From: Alentia gelatinosa
Lineage: Eukaryota; Annelida; Polychaeta; Phyllodocida; Polynoidae
NCBI GenBank assembly: GCA_950022655.1
Contig: OX465579.1
Location: 179,680,303 to 179,744,302 of the forward strand
Reading direction: 5' to 3'
Length of the DNA: 64,000 nucleotides
The position numbers and the translations under genes were made by a program. The notes under the pieces are model-generated. The model saw only the letters and a list, made by a program, of their open reading frames with translations. It ran no database searches and was not told the DNA's origin. Numbering within the stretch: position 1 is the first letter of the stretch; the number at the start of each line of letters is the position of its first letter. This document shows, one piece after another, positions 1-12,191 of the stretch.

Positions 1-1409
1 ACAAGAGAAATAACAATAACAACTCCACCAATACCAATTTGAACAAATATGATAATAGAGAAAATAAAAAATTTGCCCTGTATATCATGGGCTTAATGTT
101 TCATGCAATCAGCTAATAGCTTGATATTAGAAATAAGACATTGAATTTTGTCCTTGTTTGAATGAGAGGCAGTGGAAAGGTTGGAGATGAAATAGTGAAA
201 CAAAAATAAGTGCACATCAACATACCAGCCAAAGTTCCTGGAGGAAAGAACCCCATCAGTTCTGCTGGGGGACAGCAAAGGCAAAGAAGGTCCCACCAAC
301 CACATAATCTGAGGACAGAGGTTCTTAGCAGTGACAACAACAATAAATGCATATACATATATATTGCATATCCAACCAGCTGAAGCATGTTTTTTCCTTG
401 TGGAGATAAAGATAGTCAATGAATGCACATGATATATTTGACAAGTGGGTGCCAAGTTTTGTATATGTACCGGTCACTGGCCATCATGGTCAAACTACCC
501 CGACATAGGTTCATAGGCCACCCTGTAGTTCGATGAGTCGCAGGTTGATTCGAGGTTGGAAAGAACCAGAGGCCTTTCTACTACTCACATCAAGACAAAA
601 CACATGAATGTAATAAACAAGAGTTTATCAATCAGAGGCTGTTGCTATCCTCGTTCCCTAGCCAAAGTTAGGTAACTCACAAACAGGTCAGGCTGAATCT
701 ACCAAAGTTGAATGACCCTGACCAAGCTACCAAAATATTATGGAAAGTTTGCACTCTCTGTGAGAACCGAGGTCTGCTCCTCTCCCGAGAAGCATGATGA
801 GTGATCTGCCGGGTACCTGCCACCCTGACTATATATAAAGTCTGGTTACCTAACAAAGGGCGAACATGTGCACGGATACTACTTACACCGGGGGCAGATA
901 CAACACGTCCTCAGATGAGAAAAAAAGGAAACGTCTGATATTTTCTCAGTGAATGTCTGGCTTCTCACTCATCAATACCTAAGATATAGTGTGAATTGAC
1001 TGAGAATTGCAAGTGAATCATGACACACTTGAAAATAAACACCAAGATTGGGAGTTCAAGGTGACCTGGCAGGAATGGAACATGTATCAGGGGGGGGGGG
1101 TAGTATGTAGATTACACACTTGTTCAATGTTAAATCTTTATGGACAAAGAACATTCTATGAGATATTTGAAGGAAGCCGTCAGATATTGAACAAATTATA
1201 TTCCAATTTGTGGATATTTCAGAGATGGAGAGCAATCTTTTTTTAATGGAACCACACATGGACATCGGGATAGGACATCATAACAGGGAAATAGATGGAC
1301 TGCCTTTAAGAGAAACCTGTGTATATGTGAACATAGGAGTATCACATTGTGGCAGCACTCTAAGAAAGAAATGCAGATTTTGTATTGCATGTATGCCTAA
1401 CAAGATTAA
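1..1409. other. Non-repetitive AT-leaning sequence, no gene called
   Basis: No convincing exon was found on either strand. A stretch at about 225-300 can be read on both strands between AG and GT-like dinucleotides, but it has no homology I recognise. A G run lies near 1090. This is probably intron or intergenic sequence upstream of the plus-strand exons at 5787-11002. Confidence 0.5.
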
Positions 1410-4171
1410 ACCATCTGCTGTTATCACTTTGAAGAACCTCTGAAAAGCATAAAAAAAGTCCTCCAGGCATGGCTAGTAAGCTGATCAATTGGAAGTGTAA
1501 TAGACGCAGATTGTACTGAGCTCACAGGACAAAAAGGAGAACCAAATTCAGCCCTTAATATACTCTGTGAAAAATGTGCAGCTTCACAGAGCAAGAGTTC
1601 AGCAGAAGGTAAAGGGGGTCACTTTGTTGGTCAACGCCACATGACATCGGAGGATCTCTCACTTTCCTTTGGAAACCTCTTGCTTTGGGGATGTTTGAAG
1701 ATCAGGGAGCTGTTTCAAAACGTGGGTTAAGTCTATGGTTTCGAAACAGCTCCCAGGTCGAGGATGTATGCCCTTATATCATTTATTACAAATATATGTA
1801 TATGCATTTTCGGTACCTGGAAGAGCACCATACGGTGAATGTAAATTTTTTTAATTACAAAGGTGTGCCGTTGTAGATTTTGGACAGGAAATAAATGTGG
1901 TACAAGAGGTTTATCAGTTTTAAGGTTTTTATGTATCATTGATAAAGTAGGTGCCAACACTAGCTTCCTAGTGTTCTAAATCAGCTCATCAATGCAGATG
2001 CATTCTGGTCAATTCTCTATGGTCCATATCCTGTGCATTGTCGATTGTTTTAGTGTGTACAGGGGTAAGAAAAATACAGAAAGCAACTTGTTTTGATCCA
2101 AGTTGTTATTTTCCAACTTGTTTGAATGCTACTAGATATTCACTTGGCAGTTGCCTCGTTCATATCATTCCGCATCAAACTCATGGAGACCAATGACTTT
2201 GAGCAAAACTTGTTGTTTTCTTCTTTAATTTGCTTTATTAAATATTTTTCCTTCTAAGTAGCCCAGGTGGCGTACAAGTGCAGGCCAAGTGCTCAGGACT
2301 TGTCTCCACTGTCACCGTAGCTGACTCAAACCATCTGCTGTTATCACTTTGAAGAACCTCTGAAAAGCATAAAAAAAGTCCTCCAGGCACGGCTAGTAAG
2401 CTGATCAATTGGAAGTGTAATAGACGCAGATTGTACTGAGCTCACAGGACAAAAAGGAGAACCAAATTCAGCCCTTAATATACTCTGTGAAAAATGTGCA
2501 GCTTCACAGAGCAACGAGTTCAGCAGAAGGTAAAGGGGGTCACTTTGTTGGTCAACGCCACATGACATCGGAGGATCTCTCACTTTCCTTTGGAAACCTC
2601 TTGCTTTGGGGATGTTTGAAGATCAGGGAGCTGTTTCAAAACGTGGGTTAAGTCTATGGTTTCGAAACAGCTCCCAGGTCGAGGATGTATGCCCTTATAT
2701 CATTTATTACAAATATATGTATATGCATTTTCGGTACCTGGAAGAGCACCATACGGTGAATGTAAATTTTTTTAATTACAAAGGTGTGCCGTTGTAGATT
2801 TTGGACAGGAAATAAATGTGGTACAAGAGGTTTATCAGTTTTAAGGTTTTTATGTATCATTGATAAAGTAGGTGCCAACACTAGCTTCCTAGTGTTCTAA
2901 ATCAGCTCATCAATGCAGATGCATTCTGGTCAATTCTCCATGGTCCATATCCTGTGCATTGTCGATTGTTTTAGTGTGTACAGGGGTAAGAAAAATACAG
3001 AAAGCAACTTGTTTTGATCCAAGTTGTTATTTTCCAACTTGTTTGAATGCTACTAGATATTCACTTGGCAGTTGCCTCGTTCATATCATTCCGCATCAAA
3101 CTCATGGAGACCAATGACTTTGAGCAAAACTTGTTGTTTTCTTCTTTAATTTGCTTTATTAAATATTTTTCCTTCTAAGTAGCCCAGGTGGCGTACAAGT
3201 GCAGGCCAAGTGCTCAGGACTTGTCTCCACTGTCACCGTAGCTGACTCAAACCATCTGCTGTTATCACTTTGAAGAACCTCTGAAAAGCATAAAAAAAGT
3301 CCTCCAGGCACGGCTAGTAAGCTGATCAATTGGAAGTGTAATAGACGCAGATTGTACTGAGCTCACAGGACAAAAAGGAGAACCAAATTCAGCCCTTAAT
3401 ATACTCTGTGAAAAATGTGCAGCTTCACAGAGCAACGAGTTCAGCAGAAGGTAAAGGGGGTCACTTTGTTGGTCAACGCCACATGACATCGGAGGATCTC
3501 TCACTTTCCTTTGGAAACCTCTTGCTTTGGGGATGTTTGAAGATCAGGGAGCTGTTTCAAAACGTGGGTTAAGTCTATGGTTTTGAAACAGCTCCCAGGT
3601 CGAGGATGTATGCCCTTATATCATCTATTACAAATATATGTATATGCATTTTCGGTACCTGGAAGAGCACCATACGGTGAATGTAAATTTTTTTAATTAC
3701 AAAGGTGTGCCGTTGTAGATTTTGGACAGGAAATAAATGTGGTACAAGAGGTTTATCAGTTTTAAGGTTTTTATGTATCATTGATAAAGTAGGTGCCAAC
3801 ACTAGCTTCCTAGTGTTCTAAATCAGCTCATCAATGCAGATGCATTCTGGTCAATTCTCCATGGTCCATATCCTGTGCATTGTCGATTGTTTTAGTGTGT
3901 ACAGGGGTAAGAAAAATACAGAAAGCAACTTGTTTTGATCCAAGTTGTTATTTTCCAACTTGTTTGAATGCTACTAGATATTCACTTGGCAGTTGCCTCG
4001 CTCATATCATTCCGCATCAAACTCATGGAGAACAATGACTTTGAACAAAACTTGTTGTTTTCTTCTTTAATTTGCCTTATTAAATATTTTTCCTTCTAAG
4101 TAGCCCAGGTGGCGTACAAGTGCAGGCCAAGTGCTCAGGACTTGTCTCCACTGTCACCGTAGCTGACTCAA
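1410..4171. repeat. Three tandem copies of a ~921-bp unit
   Basis: The sequence beginning AACCATCTGCTGTTATCAC recurs at about 1411, 2332 and 3252 and runs on almost identically for about 920 bases each time. Differences are few, such as one inserted C near 2514 and a handful of substitutions, so the triplication is recent or homogenised. Each copy holds a 50-bp palindrome (1705-1754 in the first) and a diverged copy of the dispersed element seen at about 9760-9975. Small open frames inside recur in each copy and have no sign of being genes. Confidence 0.95.
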
Positions 4172-4206
4172 ACATGGACTCGATCGCCATCCCCTGCAGA
4201 TCACCG

Positions 4207-4763
4207 CCCTACAAAACTCGGGTCCCTGCACACTCACCTACACAACTTTCTATCATGTGTAGAATGTTTATTTGTGGGTGAGCGGTAAGTACTACTTGAG
4301 TTTTTTATATGTATGGAGTTTTTATTGACCCAACCAACAATACCGAACCATCGTCTAGACCCGTGGTCAGATGATGGACTTAACTTACCCCTTTCAAGGT
4401 TAGGGGAGTTGAAATTTCTTGTCATCTCTCTGAAATCCTGGCCGCTGATTGGTCAATCGCCTATGACGTCAACTCGTATTCACTACGCCACGACCATGGT
4501 GTAGTATTGTCACTTTACCGGGGTGAGCGTTGAGTATTTTTTTCTAATGTTTTTCCTATGGCTACACTCGTACCAAGGGTGAGATAAAACTAAGGTCCCT
4601 GCACACTAACCTGCACGAATTTCCTATCATGTGTAAAATGTTTATTTGTGGGTGAGCGGTAAGTACTACTTCAGTTTTTATATGTATGGAGTTTTTATTG
4701 ACCCAACCAACAATACCGAACCATCGTCTAGACCCGTGGTCAGATGATGGACTTAACTTACAC
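4207..4763. repeat. Direct repeat pair of ~175 bp
   Basis: Positions about 4207-4390 and 4590-4763 are near-identical and share GTCCCTGCACACT at the start and CCGTGGTCAGATGATGGACT near the end. Between them lies an element end with GGGGTGAG and GGGTGAGATAAAAC, the terminal motif of a dispersed family found elsewhere in the window. This looks like a duplicated mobile-element fragment, not coding. Confidence 0.8.
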
Positions 4764-5786
4764 ATTTTCAGTGACAGTAGACATTGAACCAGGTTGTTTG
4801 ACCATAAACACAACTCTCACGATGAGAGGTTGGTATGTACTAGTGACCTAGGACCGGATGAACATCATGTATGAATTTTGCATGAGTAATTGCCATAGCA
4901 TGAGAGATAGGCAGCATTAACCATGTAATTGACCAAAGAATGCCAAGGACTGGCTGGCCATTGTGCATGAATTATGCATGATTAATAGCCAAATGATTGT
5001 ACCGTTAGCATAAGGATCAGGTTAGTATGGTTATATTTGATCATTCTTTGCTTGAAAAAGATATTGTGAGTGTAACTTTGCAGGTTTTGATATGTGCGAA
5101 TTCGTGAAATCATCATCTAGAAATATTTAAGGAAAGAAAAAGTGATTACGGTTCCATATCATGTGAATACATATACTGAAGATAGGTACTGGTTAGTCAT
5201 ACTGCCTGCTATGTACATGTGTTTTTGCATGCATATTCAGTGGTACAGAGACAGTAATGCCGTTCAATGATTAGAGTATGTTGAATAGAAGAATTAATGG
5301 GATGTAATGAACAATAGGTTAAGTAGTGTGGTACCTACTCTAATGATAGGTTCTAAAGCATGCCAACAACTACACCATTTTAAGAAACATATTTGCAGCA
5401 ACTGTTAAGAATTTGTCATTTTTCATCCATTTTGTTTGCTCATCAATCTTTACGCCTCTCTAAAAGGGTATATATTTTCAGCTTGGACTAATGGCCATAG
5501 TGTACTTGGTCAACCAAAAACATTACATAGTAATGCACTTCATTAGTCATAAAGCTATTTTCAAAAAGAGTGTTTATTCCATTTAGATTTTTTGTTATTT
5601 GATGATTGGATAATATGTTCGGATGTAAACAAATAATTTAACAAACTTTTAACTCTGTTTCCAGCTAGTACTTTGCCTTCATGGGCCCTAGTCAATTTTA
5701 CGGAGTCTTAATTTTGTTTTACAATTGAGAGTAATTTATTACTCAAGTACATGGTTTTCCTCTATCTTATAATCCACTCATTGTAG
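4764..5786. other. AT-rich intron-like sequence
   Basis: No exon, repeat array or RNA gene was seen. The stretch ends in a polypyrimidine-poor but usable acceptor (TTGTAG) just before the exon at 5787. Confidence 0.5.
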
Positions 5787-5890
5787 GGTCTGCTGCCACC
5801 CCTGTCACCTGGTCAACACCACAAGCAAGGGAGACATCTGCCTGCACATGGAGACTCAGCATCAGGTCCTGGTCTTTGCCATCACACCTG
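5787..5890 (+). CDS. Internal exon of an unrecognised plus-strand gene
   Basis: The stretch lies between an acceptor (ATTGTAG) and a donor (GTAAAT). One frame is open across all 104 bases and gives a peptide beginning VCCHPCHLVNTTSKGD and ending VLVFAITP, plus one base of a split codon. The phase matches the next exon exactly (one base here, two bases there). Two CC/C-type cysteine pairs and a hydrophobic end are visible, but I recognise no domain. It is the first of three consecutive exons I can join. Upstream exons were not found. Function unknown. Confidence 0.6.
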
Positions 5891-6760
5891 GTAAATATTA
5901 AAGAGTTATTTTCTTCTTCTTTTATTTCTTCAAAAGTCTTCAATCAATTTACAAGATTTTGATTACTGAAAAATAGAATCTACTCACTAATATCCCTTTA
6001 TCCTGACCATTGTAAAATAATCCAGTCGAAGAAATCTCCCTCAGAGAAAAACCTCTAGGAAATAGACCAGTGTGTGTCCTTATTACAATTATATACAGCG
6101 GTATCATGCCTAGTGAGATTTCAGTAAAACATCAAAACCACACCTTCCCCAATCTCCACCTGGTGGTATCTGGTCACTCAGACCTGAAAATTCCACAAAG
6201 CCACTTCCCTTAGATGTGAGGGCTAGAAAATTAACCAATCAAGAAGGAGACTCATTAGGAAGAGGCTCTAAGCAACCAAGCAAGCCAACGAAAGTCGAAC
6301 ATCATCTTGCCAATCATTCTTCTTTTGGTTCTTGGCCAGATTGATCCTTTATGTGAGCATTGCCCTTTTATAACCAGAAAAGACAACTTCAAGTGAACAG
6401 TTTCTTGAAATCTGTTTTACATAGTCTTGGGCTATGGTTGCATTGTTCTAAAGGAGGGTATTATAATTGACCCATCAAAGGTGTGAGCAGGTACAGTCTA
6501 TGCAGATCTATCTATTCCCACGATTAGGTTTCAAGGAATTGTGTAAATGTAGGCTGGTTTTGTTAAAGAAATACTCAGATTTCTTGAGATACACAATGGG
6601 TAACAATGCACAAATATGATATGCACTTCTTTGTCCTACCTAAAGACAAAATTATTTATCCAGCAAATGAATAAAATCTAGCTTGTACCTTTTTATTACC
6701 GTAGATGCATCTATGTTACTAGAATATATCAAATCAAATAGATTGCATTATTTTACACAG
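5891..6760. other. Intron of the plus-strand gene
   Basis: AT-rich sequence between two phase-matched exons. It starts GTAAATATT and ends TTATTTTACACAG. No repeat array or other gene was seen in it. Confidence 0.55.
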
Positions 6761-6843
6761 TGCAGAGGTACCAGTCTATACCACCAGGGAGGATGCCACC
6801 AACTCGAGACACTTCACCTGTCACTAGTGAGCTGAGCCTTCAG
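6761..6843 (+). CDS. Internal exon of an unrecognised plus-strand gene
   Basis: An 83-base exon between TTTTACACAG and GTAAGATA. Joined to the previous exon it completes a Val codon and continues QRYQSIPPGRMPPTRD, ending ELSLQ in phase 0. The peptide is proline- and serine-rich, like a linker. Both splice sites are good and the phase fits on each side (the next exon found, at 10799, also starts in phase 0). The family is not recognised. Confidence 0.6.
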
Positions 6844-7229
6844 GTAAGATAATTGTGGCAAGTTAAAATGTTAACAAGCTATACTTAGAATGTTTGAAGG
6901 TACACTTTTGGTTGTATTTAATTCAAAACTTAAATGTTCTACCTTACACAGTAGATGTAAATCCAAATCGACTCAGAAAAGGAAACCAAACTAGGGATTG
7001 AAGATTTTTTCTTATATCTTTCAAAAAGGGTCTGTCATTTGACTTGATGTCTTTCGAAAATTTTGTTATTGCAATATCCAATATAGCTCAATAATTCTTA
7101 AGATATATAAATCTTGCTGTTACAGAGGCCCTAGTTCCCGGTTTTGAAAAACAGAGAGGATTCCGGCTTCATCAAGAAAGACTTCATTTGGACAAACAAG
7201 AAGAGAGTTCTGAGGATGCTCTTGGGGCC

Positions 7230-7319
7230 ATACCTGTTATACCTGTTATACCTGTTATACCTGTTATACCTGTTATACCTGTTATACTTGTTATACCTGT
7301 TATACCTGTTATACCTGTT
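7230..7319. repeat. Microsatellite, ten copies of ATACCTGTT
   Basis: Ten nearly perfect 9-bp units directly abut the left end of the inverted-repeat element at 7321. The open frames across it come from the 9-bp period. Confidence 0.95.
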
Positions 7320-7320
7320 C

Positions 7321-7613
7321 CTTATGTGGCGTTTCCACCTGCTGACAAAAACCTAACCGGTAATTCTCACGCTGTACAAAAGTCAGTCGCTGGTTCTCGG
7401 TGGCACATAAGGGGTAACCTGCTCTACTCGCATGTGTTCCCAATTGGCATTTCAAGATAAATTGATGCATGACTTTTGCTTAAGAACTGCAGACAGCATT
7501 GACTATTTGTGTTTCCACCTGATGATTATTGCGGGAATGGGTCACATGATCAGTCACTGATGTGAAATACCTTTATCGGTGGCCATAATCGGCAGGTGGA
7601 AACGCCACATAAG
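7321..7613. mobile_element. MITE-like element with perfect 22-bp terminal inverted repeats
   Basis: The left end CTTATGTGGCGTTTCCACCT is matched exactly in inverted orientation at 7592-7613. A subterminal copy of the TTTCCACCTG motif lies near 7510. The 293-bp body has no coding capacity, so this is a non-autonomous DNA transposon. No clear target-site duplication is visible, since the left flank is the microsatellite. Confidence 0.85.
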
Positions 7614-9660
7614 ATGTTTTGGTCTGAGGAGATGTCAGTCAATGAAATATTCCTGACTCATTTAATCCGCAGAGTAAGGGTGATAAAGTATTGCATCATG
7701 ATTTCTGCTGAGAACACTCGGTTTTAGGGAAACTTAAAGAATTTACTTTTCCAGGGGAACACAGAAGTTCCTATTTTATCTAAATAGTACAGTTAGATTT
7801 TTAAGGAAATTGTATAGTTTTTGACTAAGGGATGAACTCGAAAGGCAAAACATCTCTCTGTTTGACAAAATATTCATAAACAAAGTTAAGCCTTTCTTTT
7901 GAAAGCACCAGAATTTCTTAAATGGAAAGAGAGTCTGAAAAGTATCAACTATTCTTGCACATTTACAAGAATGTTTATAAGGCCACTAGGTCTACCAAGT
8001 TGCAGTCCCTTCACTATAGAATCATGCATATGATTGTCCCCTCAAATCAAATTCAAATATGAAAAAAAAAATTGGGATTCCAAGAGTTGTTCCCTCTGTG
8101 GGCACATTTATACTTTGGAGCATACTTTGGATACTTTGCAGAGTCTCTAATTTCTGGAATCAGACTGAAAACTGGTTTAGAGTTACACCTTGGACATTAA
8201 CCCTAAGTATGTATTTGTGATGAGACCAAGACGGCTGAGAGTTATATCAAATTTTACATTTATCAACGACAGCTATTCACTTACCGTCACCTTGGACTGT
8301 ACTAATGGAGCCTCAGATTCATAAATAGACTATGTATTGAAAAGTACCTTCTTAATAGATAAAGAAAATATATTCAAGAAGTGGGATAAACCTGAGTAAA
8401 TTACAACATTAGTGATTTCTCTGTTGATAATCGCAACAAACACAAGAGTGACTCTTTGGCTAATATTCAAAAATCTAATTCTGAAAGAATGATATAGAGG
8501 TAATATCATGGGTATAAAGTAATGAAAGGATTAATGAAAATGAGACAAAAGTTTAAAGAATCACAATTAGACTGGGCACCTACCAACGCCAATACAAGCC
8601 GACGCGCACAGATACAAATTGAGGGTGAATGAAAAAGGTGCCATGGTCTATTCACATTGTATCATTTTTTTCTTAAAGGTTTTCATTTATCCTATTTCCA
8701 CATTGGATCGGGCACTTGTAACCTTTATGAAATTGCCATTGTTCAGCATTGGAATTATAAGATAGGCGGAATTCTATAAATTGAATATGATGAATATGAT
8801 GAATATGATGAATATGGTGAATATGGACATCTATGTGTTCTATGTGAATGATGTGTTCTGTTAAACACGTGACATCACCCTCCTCTACTGAGAGATGGCT
8901 GGAGCTCCGATCATCGACCCGGATCGACCATATCCAGCTCTGGCCAAGACATGTCTATACACAGCAGGGGTGAGGTCAACCAAATCCCCTCTCAGCCAGC
9001 CATGTTCTGTCACAAGGAAATGATGAACACCCATACCTTAAAAACACACAATCATGAAGGAACAATGACAAGACTCGATCTTGAACCGGTTTTCGGGTAT
9101 CCACATCCACATCCACGATGTCGAACAAGGCGGGGAGGAGTCATAGAACTGATGGAACATCACGTGACCGGATGCCCGGCGGGAAACTCGGCCCCCGTCG
9201 GCTGAGGGCTGGACTATCGTAGGTCCCAAGCCGGTGGGTCTGCCGAGTTCAGTACCATCACCAGATCATCCACCAACATGACAACATCATCACCGGGATG
9301 ATGGAGGGCATGCACCACCATTGCTGTCCAGGGCTGACCACTGTAGGTCTGCGGGCGGCAGGTCGTCCCGTCCGATTTTTTTTTTTTTTTTTTTTTTTCA
9401 GAAACAAATCATGTTCGATGAGTGACATCGCTCTTCCACATAATCATTTGCGTATCAGCTTTTTACCATAAGTGTATGTACAGTCTACATGAGAAATGTA
9501 CCAGCCCTGAACAATCCTTCAATTTGGTTGACATTGCTAGGTACATAAGGATGGGAAAAAACAGGTAACATTCTTATACTAATGAATATGCCGACAAGGT
9601 AATCATAATGCAGGATGATACACCATATTATACCTGATTTAACCAGTCTCATAATATATC
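7614..9660. other. Non-coding stretch with short simple repeats
   Basis: Intron-like sequence between plus-strand exons. It contains a short array of TGAATATGA-type units at about 8770-8825, a GC-richer block at about 8880-9370 with several short open frames that I do not trust, and a 23-base T run at 9376-9398. The T run could be the tail of a minus-strand retroposon covering the GC-richer block. Confidence 0.45.
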
Positions 9661-9674
9661 ATACAGTATGAGGG

Positions 9675-9980
9675 TTTATCTCACCCCTGGCTTAATGTCC
9701 ATAAGCTTAACATGGGGAACTCGTTCTCCATGCCCCTACAAGTATTGCAGTTCGTTCTGCACGGTGAATATCCTGTGTGCTGTCCATTCTATTAGTGTGT
9801 ACAGGGGTGAGATAAATACAGAAAGCAACTCGTTTTGGTCAAAGAAGTCATTCTGCAACTCGTTTGAATGCTATGTGATATTCACTCGGCTGTCGCCTCG
9901 TTCATATCACACCGCATCAAACTCATGAAGAACGGCGACTTTGACCAAAATTTGTTGGTTTCTTCTTTAGTTCCATCACG
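9675..9980. mobile_element. Dispersed foldback-type repeat, also inside the 921-bp unit
   Basis: The stretch begins TTTATCTCACCCC. Its right part (about 9760-9975) aligns over roughly 200 bases with about 2020-2230 of the 921-bp unit; both contain TAGTGTGTACAGGGGT and CCGCATCAAACTCATG. Inverted sub-blocks such as AACTCGTTT occur inside. No credible gene. Boundaries are approximate. Confidence 0.7.
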
Positions 9981-10523
9981 TCCAGACACTCCCTCATCAG
10001 TCATCAGGGTGAACAGTTTCTTTTTTACTCTCTATGTCAGTGCACACTTACCTGCTGTTTCTTTTATCTCAGCCTTTTACATGATATGACTGTGGTATTG
10101 TCTGTTTCAGAATAGTTGTTGTTGTATTGTGTATTACATATATACTGCCATCTGGTGTTAACTGCCAGTACTACTAAAGATTGTGGGGGAGAATAAAACT
10201 CACTTCAAGTTTTGCCTAGTCATGTGTTCAGACTCAATACTTGATAACACAATAGTTGTCTTTTAATCTTGCCATACCTTTTATCCTCATTTTCATTCAC
10301 TTTGTATAAACACAAAAGGTGTTGGTGTATGTGTAAACATTGAGAGGTAGGAAGCAGACCAAGAACCACTCGACTGGGTTAATTTTTACAGAGAAGTCCC
10401 CAAGCAGCAGAATGGCTGCAGTGTGCCCCCCCTTTGTAAAATGTGGGAGGGATATTGTAGGGGTCAGGGCTGTCGAGTGGTGGTGTGTTCCTTCTACACT
10501 AGAGGACGCAGAGTATTAGTCGT

Positions 10524-10756
10524 GGGAGTTGTTTCAAAAGTCGGGAGGGTGCTAAACGAGAGTACTCACCGCCAAAGCGAGAGCTAACAATGGCACTTGA
10601 AGCGTCGCTGTCGAGGGGGAGGTGCCGCTCTCTATTGGGTATTGGTAGCGGTTTTGCTGCCGCTTTGATTCAAAGTGCCGCTCGCTGTTGCGGCCTCTCG
10701 CTTTGTATTGTGACGTGCCGCTGGCGAGACTTCACTCGACTTTTGAAACAGCTCCC
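10524..10756. mobile_element. 233-bp MITE-like element with 20-bp terminal inverted repeats
   Basis: The left end GGGAGTTGTTTCAAAAGTCG and the right end CGACTTTTGAAACAGCTCCC are inverse complements with one mismatch. The inside is rich in CCGCT/AGCGG blocks that also pair. The right end is only about 40 bp from the acceptor of the plus-strand terminal exon. A 50-bp miniature of the same ends sits in each 921-bp repeat (1705-1754). Confidence 0.85.
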
Positions 10757-10798
10757 AGGTCCATGATGTGTAGGTTTGTCTGATTCTTATGTTCACAG

Positions 10799-11002
10799 CA
10801 GGTCAACAGGTCACTCGCTGTTCTCTCTGTGAAGACGGAACCCTGGGGGCCTCATGTTGTTGTGGAGTTCCGTAACCTCTCAGTGGTTCAGCTTGGATCA
10901 TTGACTTCAGTTAACCGTATCCAGCTCTCCTTGTACATAGCACTTCAGTGCCAAGGGACTGGTTTGATTGTTCTCGGCTCCTCCATTGAATTGAGATATT
11001 AG
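10799..11002 (+). CDS. Terminal exon of an unrecognised plus-strand gene
   Basis: The stretch is open from a CAG acceptor (GTTCACAG|CAG, alternative start three bases later) to TAG at 11000-11002, giving 67 residues. Key segments are QVNRSLAVLSVKTEPWGPHV, VVEFRNLSVVQLGSL and a hydrophobic end, GLIVLGSSIELRY. The upstream exon ends in phase 0, so 6843 can splice straight to it. A polyadenylation signal follows six bases after the stop. The alternation of hydrophobic and polar residues suggests a beta-rich fold, but no family comes to mind. The gene is convergent with the calpain gene. Confidence 0.65.
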   Translation, partial: QVNRSLAVLSVKTEPWGPHVVVEFRNLSVVQLGSLTSVNRIQLSLYIALQCQGTGLIVLGSSIELRY

Positions 11003-11007
11003 TGCTT

Positions 11008-11013
11008 AATAAA
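11008..11013 (+). terminator. Polyadenylation signal AATAAA
   Basis: AATAAA six bases after the stop codon of the exon at 10799-11002, followed by a T-rich stretch. It supports that exon being terminal. Confidence 0.65.
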
Positions 11014-11200
11014 TCTTACTTTTATAAAATTTTCTGTTTTGGGTTTTATTTGATTAGGGGTTATCTAGCCAACTGGCTTACACCAAAAAAAACAAACCTA
11101 TGAGACTTCATGTTTGAAGTGATACAGTAACTGGATTCATATGTTCGACAATATGCTTAAGATGAGAAACTTAACTTGGACGAGGCTAAAACATTAAAGG

Positions 11201-11550
11201 GGGCGTCCACCAACCACGACAAGGCATACTGATTTCTATGAGAAGGCCAACTGAAGAAATAGTGCCTGGAATCAACTTAAAGACATCTCACTCCGACCAC
11301 ACCCCCCTCAATACACCCCCCCCCCCCCCCCGCGCATATACCGTCGGGTTAAATCCCTCGGGGTGCGCCTCAAACCAAATACTTTGTTCTATGTATACTC
11401 TTAAAGAAAAATGCGGGTAGGTATTGCACTGCCCCCTGGTTTAACCCTGGTGCTGCCATCTGGTTTCATGAAATGTAGCAGTTTCCCATAGACACCAATA
11501 GATAAGCACTTACCTTCTTTAGTTGGCCTTCCCATAGAAATTAGCATGGT
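11201..11550. mobile_element. Foldback element with an end related to the one at 25432
   Basis: The left part contains GTCCACCAACCACGACAAGG, the terminal sequence of the element at 25432-25830. After it, ATTTCTATGAGAAGGCCAAC (about 11232) pairs with the inverted block at about 11515-11540 (GTTGGCCTTCCCATAGAAAT). A run of C occurs near 11320. No gene seen. The right boundary is uncertain. Confidence 0.65.
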
Positions 11551-11660
11551 GACATAGCATTTCTCAAAATATTGAAGTTTCTCATATGGTACCCGTTAGT
11601 ATGCGGGGAGAGCTTGGTGGCGCTCCCTACTATTAATACCTGGAACTATCATATGGTCAG

Positions 11661-12191
11661 CAGGGACCCGTTTCAATAGTCTGTAGGACGTCCGTTACTG
11701 GGTTTAGTGACACAATAGCGGTACTTCGCGTTGCAATAGTTAAGGGACAACCGTTTGTGGGACATAGGATAACAGACAGGCGCAAATAGCGGCTTGTCCC
11801 ATTTCATAAGACCGATGTCCAGTCACTATTGGTGTCACTGTTGTGTCCCAAATAGCGAGAAGGTATACCCTCTCGTTTCTATTGTCACAAATGCGTAACT
11901 TTACTTCCTGTGGGAATTAAGCTACGAAACTTTAACCCCAGTTAGGGACACATACAACTTATAAACATGACAAATATGAAGGAGATCGGCCCATGATAGA
12001 ACTTGTTCCCAGTAGGACATGAGTATGAGAGATGGGGTACCCCACATGTGTTGTCCCAAACTAGGGACACATCCACAACAGTGACAAGACACACCTCCCC
12101 TACAGTGACATGACTTAAATTTTTCACTATTGCTGTCACTAGTCATGTCACTAAGTGGCTTAGTGACCCATTCTATTAAAACGGGTCCCTG
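11661..12191. mobile_element. 531-bp element with terminal inverted repeats
   Basis: Left end CAGGGACCCGTTTCAATAG; the right end reads CTATTAAAACGGGTCCCTG, its inverse complement with one mismatch. The interior contains many variants of TAGTGACA / TGTCCC words in both orientations. The open frame antisense through it has no recognisable domain. A non-autonomous DNA transposon is most likely. Confidence 0.8.

Noticed and set aside
225..300. Possible exon readable on either strand between AG and GT-like sites
   Set aside because: No phase partner, weak donor and low-complexity peptide; not separable from chance.
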